DNA of 64,000 bases from an uncultured Bacteroides sp. (GTDB lineage Bacteria > Bacteroidota > Bacteroidia > Bacteroidales > Bacteroidaceae), in NCBI GenBank assembly GCA_905203765.1, contig CAJKXC010000001.1, forward strand, positions 129,059-193,058, given 5' to 3'. How positions within the stretch are numbered: position 1 is the first letter of the stretch; the number at the start of each line of letters is the position of its first letter. Of this stretch, positions 59,785-64,000 are shown in pieces. The position numbers and the translations under genes were made by a program. The notes under the pieces are model-generated. The model was given only the letters and a program-made list of their open reading frames with translations. It did not search any database and was not told the origin of the DNA.

Positions 59785-59898
59785 ACTGTATCATACTCTC
59801 TGCATTTTTCATCTATGCTTTGATGAAGAGGGCTGCCTTGGGAAGGGATTCCAGGGGCAGCCCGTTTTTTTGAAGGGGTATTTGAAGGTGTGTATCGT

Positions 59899-60008
59899 AT
59901 CTATATACCCGGTTTGCTGCATCTATAGATCCACTCTCCTGCATCTATAGATGCAACGCGTTGCAAATATAGATCCAGCAAACCGGATATATAGATGCAA
60001 CGCGTATG
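59899..60008. repeat. Five-unit 22-bp array (ATCTATAGAT dyads)
   Basis: Units begin at 59899, 59921, 59943, 59965 and 59987, exactly 22 bases apart, with cores ATCTATATAC, ATCTATAGAT, ATCTATAGAT, AAATATAGAT and ATATATAGAT. Linkers such as GCAACGCGTTGC add a second dyad. The array shares its core and the phrase AAACCGGATATATAGAT-like end with the array at 28368. Bases 59785-59890 between the channel gene and the array show one G/C-rich hairpin-like stretch and no gene. Confidence 0.9.
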
Positions 60009-60048
60009 ATATTTGAATCAGCTTTATTAGCTGATTATCAGGAGCAAA

Positions 60049-61545
60049 TTATTTGTACTGTGCCCAGTCTACATTCTTCATGTCTCCGCTCTTTGCCAGT
60101 TCGGCGTGCATGCCCAGGGCGGCACGAAGGGCGTGGGGAGTCTGAGACTTGCCGTCGGTCAGCTTCAGGTAATCCCAAAGGAGATTCTTGTAATCGGGGT
60201 GTGCACAGTTCTCGATGATGGCTTGAGCACGTTCTTTCGGGCTCTTGCCGCGCAAGTCGGCAACACCTTGTTCGGTGATGATGATGTTGACGTCATGTTC
60301 GGTATGATCCATGTGCGAAACCATCGGTACGATGGCGCTGATCTTGCCTTCCTTCGCCACAGACGGGCAAGTGAAGATAGAGATATAAGCGTTGCGTGTG
60401 AAGTCGCCGGAACCGCCGATACCGTTCATCATCTTCGTACCGCTGATATGAGTGGAGTTTACGTTGCCGTAAATATCCGCCTCGATGGCGGTGTTGATGG
60501 AGATAATGCCCAAGCGACGTACTATTTCCGGGCTGTTGGAGATTTCCGACGGGCGGAGCACCAGTTTGTCGCGGAAGAAGTCCATATCGTTGTAGATGCC
60601 TTCCAGACAGTCGTTGGTTACAGTCAGCGAACAAGCACTGCCGAACTTCACGCGGCCGTCGCGGATGAGGCTGATAACGGAGTTCTGGATAACTTCGGTG
60701 TACATCTCGAAGGCGGGGATGGTCTTGTCGCGTCCCAGTGCGCCCAGCACGGCGTTGGCAATGTTACCCACACCAGACTGCAAAGGCAGGAAGGTGGAAG
60801 GAATGATGCCACGCTTCATGTCGGCAGCCAGGAAGTCGGCCACGTTCTGTCCGATTTTGTCGGTCAGCGGGTCAGCGGCGGCAAAGGAGCGGGCTTCGTC
60901 GGGCCAGTTGGTTTCTACTACGCCTACAATCTTCTTCGGGTCTACCTGGATATAAGGCTGTCCGATGCGGTCGCTCGGCTTGTAGATGGGGATTTCGCGA
61001 CGGTAAGGCGGGTCAAGGGGTTCGTAAACGTCGTGCAGTCCCATGGCGTTCTTGCTGTGGGCGGCGTTCAGTTCCACGATGATCTGGTCGGCGAGACGGC
61101 AAACGGTCGGAGCGATACCGCCGGCTGCTGTCAGGTAGATTTTACCGTCGGGAGTCACTTCGCAGGCTTCGATAACGGCAACGTTTACTTTGCCCATGAA
61201 GCCGTAACGTACTTCCTGTGCCATCTGGGACAGGTGGATGTCGTTATAAGCTATTTCACCGTTGTTCACTGCCTTGCGGAAGTCGGTGTTGGTGGTGTAA
61301 GGAGCACGGTAGCGGATGGCTTTGGCGCGTGAAAGGATACCGTCGCAGGAGTCTCCGGTAGAAGCGCCGGTGAATATTCCTATTTGGAACGGGTTTCCTT
61401 TTGCATGTTCTGCTTCCGCAATTTTTGCTAATTCAGCCGTAACGGCTTTGGCTGTTCCTGCGGGAGTAAATCCGCTCAAGCCGATGTTGTAGCCATGTTT
61501 GATCAGGCTCGCAGCTTCTGCTGCCGAAATGTAATTCAATGCCAT
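60049..61545 (-). CDS. Acetyl-CoA hydrolase/transferase (succinate-type CoA-transferase)
   Basis: The 498-residue protein matches succinyl-CoA:acetate CoA-transferases of the AarC/ScpC group. It begins with GFTPAGTAKAV, carries the proposed catalytic Glu284 in AFEMYTEVIQ, and has the C-terminal GIGGSGDFTRNAYISIF region with the glycine-rich CoA-binding loop. Such enzymes shift CoA between acetate or propionate and succinate, which fits Bacteroides succinate/propionate fermentation. No -7 element is evident close to the ATG. The gene stands alone between repeat regions. Confidence 0.9.
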   Translation of the reverse strand: MALNYISAAEAASLIKHGYNIGLSGFTPAGTAKAVTAELAKIAEAEHAKGNPFQIGIFTGASTGDSCDGILSRAKAIRYRAPYTTNTDFRKAVNNGEIAYNDIHLSQMAQEVRYGFMGKVNVAVIEACEVTPDGKIYLTAAGGIAPTVCRLADQIIVELNAAHSKNAMGLHDVYEPLDPPYRREIPIYKPSDRIGQPYIQVDPKKIVGVVETNWPDEARSFAAADPLTDKIGQNVADFLAADMKRGIIPSTFLPLQSGVGNIANAVLGALGRDKTIPAFEMYTEVIQNSVISLIRDGRVKFGSACSLTVTNDCLEGIYNDMDFFRDKLVLRPSEISNSPEIVRRLGIISINTAIEADIYGNVNSTHISGTKMMNGIGGSGDFTRNAYISIFTCPSVAKEGKISAIVPMVSHMDHTEHDVNIIITEQGVADLRGKSPKERAQAIIENCAHPDYKNLLWDYLKLTDGKSQTPHALRAALGMHAELAKSGDMKNVDWAQYK

Positions 61546-61600
61546 AATGTATAGTTATTTTTCGTGTAAAGATTCTGAGGTAGATTCCTAATATCCGGCC

Positions 61601-62038
61601 TTAATATTTCCGTTGAAGTATTTCCGACCAAATGATAGCCTGTCGTGCTTCCTCTGCCGAATGAATGCTGAATTCAGACGGTTCTTCGGATTCCTGCAAA
61701 CCGGATGGCGGAGAGGAACCTTTTTGTTTTGAAGAAGTGGTATTTCTGTTAGGAGATGTAGTGGTATTGGCGGACGCATAGTCTTTCGCTCTGGAAGCTT
61801 TGTACTGCGCCACTGTTTTTTCTTTTTCAACCGGTACTATTACTTCGGCGCCGGGCCCTTGGGGGATATAGTCTCCATAGGTTTCTCCTTCCCAGTATTC
61901 GGGCAGTGGACTATTTGGGGCAGGTCTGGGCATAGCAGGTTTCTTGCCGGCGTTTTTCTTTGTCTCTTTCTTAAACTGCTTGGCAATTCCGATTACAATC
62001 ACTGCTGCGACCAATAGAAACTTGAAGATATCTTCCAT
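61601..62038 (-). CDS. Small membrane-anchored protein
   Basis: The 145-residue protein starts with a hydrophobic segment (IFKFLLVAAVIVIGIAKQF) that forms a single anchor, followed by a lysine-rich stretch (KKETKKNAGKKPAMPRPAPN) and a low-complexity Ser/Thr/Asn-rich middle. The C-terminal end reads HSAEEARQAIIWSEILQRKY, a widely conserved Bacteroidetes tail. The function is unknown. It has a TACCTTTG promoter element on the minus strand at 62059-62066. Confidence 0.75.
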   Translation of the reverse strand: MEDIFKFLLVAAVIVIGIAKQFKKETKKNAGKKPAMPRPAPNSPLPEYWEGETYGDYIPQGPGAEVIVPVEKEKTVAQYKASRAKDYASANTTTSPNRNTTSSKQKGSSPPSGLQESEEPSEFSIHSAEEARQAIIWSEILQRKY

Positions 62039-62058
62039 ATCGTTTTTATTTTCACCGC

Positions 62059-62066
62059 CAAAGGTA
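62059..62066 (-). promoter_or_regulatory. -7 element for small membrane-protein gene
   Basis: The minus strand reads TACCTTTG, 21 bases before the ATG at 62038. Confidence 0.55.
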
Positions 62067-62104
62067 ACTATTTAATCTGATTATAGCCAAATAAAAAAGG
62101 CAAT

Positions 62105-62141
62105 AAAAAAGGGCAGCTTCACAGCTCCCCTTATTTTTTTT
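62105..62141. terminator. Hairpin with A- and T-runs, followed by a leader-like start
   Basis: GGGCAGCT (62111-62118) pairs with AGCTCCCC with one mismatch, flanked by A6 and a T-rich run. A short reading frame (ATG at 62158, 12 codons) follows, then A/T-rich DNA up to the miaB promoter. Confidence 0.5.
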
Positions 62142-62332
62142 AACCTAAACCTTAACTATGAAAAAATCTAATGTTTCTTTCATTCGACAAAGGTGAGAAT
62201 TTATTTCGGGAGCACCAAATTAACACTCTAAAAATGTTTAGTTTGTTAACATTAATTATAGAAACGCTTCTTGAGCGGCAGTATGCAACACTCTTTTTCT
62301 ATCATTTCACTATTTATTTACGGGGGAAGGAG

Positions 62333-62340
62333 TATCTTTG
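62333..62340 (+). promoter_or_regulatory. -7 element for miaB
   Basis: TATCTTTG lies just before the palindromic repeat that forms most of the 200-base miaB leader. Confidence 0.6.
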
Positions 62341-62348
62341 CAGACGTT

Positions 62349-62510
62349 TTCACCACAGAGGACACAGAGTCTCACAGAGTTTTTATAGAAACGCAGATTT
62401 ACGCAGATTTTTGCAAAGAGAAAAAAGAAGTATGAATCGGCCTGTGTGAATTTGCGTAAATCTGCGTTTCATTCTCTCCCTCTGTGAGACTCTGTGTCCT
62501 CTGTGGTGAA
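62349..62510. repeat. 162-bp palindromic intergenic element, copy B
   Basis: The outer 21-base arms match those of copy A (46943-47099); the second arms (CTCACAGAG and CTCTGTGAG) and the inner CGCAGATTTACGCAGATTT/AAATCTGCG arms also pair. Copy B is nearly symmetrical and lies in the 5' leader of miaB. Confidence 0.9.
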
Positions 62511-62538
62511 CTCGAACTAACTAATTAAAAAGAAACAA

Positions 62539-63912
62539 ATGGAAAAACAAACGGGAGCAGACTTTAAATCTGCAACTGCTGATGACAACAAGAAGTTGTT
62601 CATCGAAACCTATGGCTGCCAGATGAATGTGGCAGACAGTGAAGTAATTGCATCCGTCATGCAAATGGCGGGCTATTCCGTGGCGGAGACGCTGGAAGAA
62701 GCCGATGCAGTGTTTATGAATACCTGCTCCATCCGCGACAATGCCGAGCAGAAGATACTGAACCGCCTGGAATTCTTCCACTCGATGAAGAAGAAAAAGC
62801 GCCATCTGATTGTCGGTGTGCTGGGCTGTATGGCGGAGCGTGTGAAGGATGACCTGATTACCAACCACCACGTGGACCTGGTAGTAGGCCCGGATGCCTA
62901 CCTCACCCTTCCCGAACTGATAGCCGCAGTAGAGGCGGGTGAAAAAGCCATGAACGTAGAATTGTCTACTACGGAAACTTACCGCGACGTCATCCCTTCG
63001 CGCATCTGTGGCAATCATATTTCCGGCTTCGTGTCCATCATGCGTGGTTGTAATAACTTCTGCACCTACTGCATCGTCCCCTACACCCGCGGGCGGGAGC
63101 GCAGCCGTGACGTGGAAAGTATCCTCAACGAAGTAGCGGACCTGGTGGCAAAGGGTTATAAGGAAGTCACCCTCTTGGGGCAGAATGTCAATTCATACCG
63201 CTTTGAAAAGGCGGACGGAGAAGTAATCACCTTCCCTATGTTGCTCCGTACCGTAGCTGAGGCTGCGCCGGGTGTCCGCGTACGTTTCACCACTTCGCAC
63301 CCCAAGGACATGAGCGACGAAACGTTGCAGGTCATCGCCGATGTGCCCAACGTATGCAAGCACATCCACCTGCCGGTACAGAGCGGAAGCAGCCGCATCC
63401 TGAAGCTGATGAACCGCAAGTACACCCGCGAATGGTACCTGGAACGTGTGGACGCTATCCGCCGTATCATCCCCGATTGCGGCTTGTCTACGGATATTTT
63501 CTCCGGTTTTCACTCCGAAACGGAAGAGGATCATCAATTATCCCTTTCGCTGATGGAAGCATGTGGCTACGATGCCGCTTTCATGTTCAAGTATTCCGAG
63601 CGCCCGGGCACGTATGCTTCCAAGCATCTGCCGGACGATGTGCCCGAAGAAGTGAAGATACGTCGTCTGAACGAAATCATTGCTTTGCAAAACCGTCTTT
63701 CGGCCGAGGCAAATGCCCGCTGCGTGGGACGTACGTACGAAGTGCTGGTAGAAGGCGTCTCCAAGCGTTCGCGCGACCAGTTGTTCGGCCGCACGGAACA
63801 GAACCGTGTGGTGGTCTTTGACCGTGGCTCGCACCGGGTGGGAGACTTTGTGATGGTGAAGGTCACCGAATCCAGCTCGGCAACGCTGAAGGGGGAAGAG
63901 GTATTCGATTAA
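62539..63912 (+). CDS. miaB: tRNA-2-methylthio-N6-dimethylallyladenosine synthase
   Basis: The 457-residue protein has an N-terminal MTTase domain with three cysteines (YGCQMNVADSE, NTCSIRDNAEQ, GCMAER), a radical SAM CxxxCxxC (GCNNFCTYCIVPYTRGRERSRD) and a C-terminal TRAM domain (RTYEVLVEGVSKRSRDQLFG to MVKVTESSSATLKGE). It attaches a methylthio group to i6A37 of tRNAs reading UNN codons. A terminator follows at 63949. Confidence 0.98.
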   Translation: MEKQTGADFKSATADDNKKLFIETYGCQMNVADSEVIASVMQMAGYSVAETLEEADAVFMNTCSIRDNAEQKILNRLEFFHSMKKKKRHLIVGVLGCMAERVKDDLITNHHVDLVVGPDAYLTLPELIAAVEAGEKAMNVELSTTETYRDVIPSRICGNHISGFVSIMRGCNNFCTYCIVPYTRGRERSRDVESILNEVADLVAKGYKEVTLLGQNVNSYRFEKADGEVITFPMLLRTVAEAAPGVRVRFTTSHPKDMSDETLQVIADVPNVCKHIHLPVQSGSSRILKLMNRKYTREWYLERVDAIRRIIPDCGLSTDIFSGFHSETEEDHQLSLSLMEACGYDAAFMFKYSERPGTYASKHLPDDVPEEVKIRRLNEIIALQNRLSAEANARCVGRTYEVLVEGVSKRSRDQLFGRTEQNRVVVFDRGSHRVGDFVMVKVTESSSATLKGEEVFD

Positions 63913-63948
63913 GGTCAGTATCTTTTCAATCCTATATATAGGCAGAAG

Positions 63949-63982
63949 AGGTTGTGTCAAAATGCTGGCACAACCTTTTTTT
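63949..63982 (+). terminator. miaB terminator
   Basis: AGGTTGTG (63949-63956) and CACAACCT (63969-63976) form an 8-bp stem followed by seven T residues. Nothing further is identified in the last 18 bases of the window. Confidence 0.85.
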
Positions 63983-64000
63983 ATGCGCAAAGCCCGGACT

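Noticed and set aside
63913..64000. tRNA gene near the window end
   Set aside because: The hairpin at 63949-63976 is a terminator with T-run; no cloverleaf can be formed.

Overview
The window reads as a chromosomal segment of a Bacteroides-type gut anaerobe (order Bacteroidales); I cannot name the species. The evidence is consistent: the canonical Bacteroides promoter form (TTTG about 19-20 bases before TAnnTTTG) precedes many genes; Bacteroidetes-restricted families are present (DUF3836, DUF4270, DUF4294, DUF4907, a BatD-like protein, DUF3857 transglutaminase pairs); secreted proteins carry SPI or lipobox signals; and the metabolism is that of an anaerobe (rubrerythrin, succinate-type CoA-transferase, NadA/NadB). 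There are no rRNA genes, recognisable tRNAs, CRISPR arrays, prophage or intact insertion sequences. The window is mostly core chromosome with unusually repeat-rich intergenic DNA.

Layout. 1-4 kb: 3' end of an AraC-type regulator (probably a hybrid two-component protein), then a mutS-dinD pair on the minus strand. 4-9.1 kb: a probable small RNA, a BatD-like membrane protein, and a three-gene group (SUFU-domain protein, unknown protein, MORN-repeat protein) resembling immunity/antitoxin loci. 9.2-13 kb: DNA alkyltransferase, GNAT/YoaP protein, AraC/GyrI-like regulator, exported flavodoxin and exported monooxygenase-fold protein. 13.1-20 kb: a signalling island with three DUF3836 secreted proteins (two nearly identical), an OmpR-type response regulator, a sensor kinase with a duplicated sensor half, an outer-membrane protein and a membrane protein. 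20-29 kb: EamA transporter, leuS-yitT-rdgB, YdeI-like protein with nadA, a TrmH-family methyltransferase and a DUF5131 protein. 29-36.8 kb: DUF4294, a helix-hairpin-helix/outer-membrane protein, radical SAM protein, flavin reductase, anchored nuclease, SulP transporter, rubrerythrin. 36.9-45.6 kb: two DUF3857 proteins downstream of nadB, a PH-like membrane protein, ORF6N protein, LytTR regulator, FadL-like protein. 45.6-52.7 kb: DUF4270 lipoprotein, Kelch lipoprotein, DUF4907, a BACON-like lipoprotein, lpd and a PBP4-type peptidase. 52.8-59.8 kb: an AraC regulator divergent from an RND efflux operon that includes a 40-residue membrane protein. 60-64 kb: CoA-transferase, a small membrane protein and miaB.

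Most notable are (i) intergenic arrays built on an exact 22-base period with at least three unrelated core dyads at five sites; (ii) the DUF3836/two-component island, with an 11-base phased triple repeat between divergent promoters and a kinase containing a degenerate second phosphoacceptor domain; (iii) a tiny membrane protein inside the RND operon; and (iv) apparent pseudo-enzyme or pseudo-receiver paralogs (a DUF3857 protein without the catalytic triad, a LytTR regulator without the phospho-acceptor Asp).
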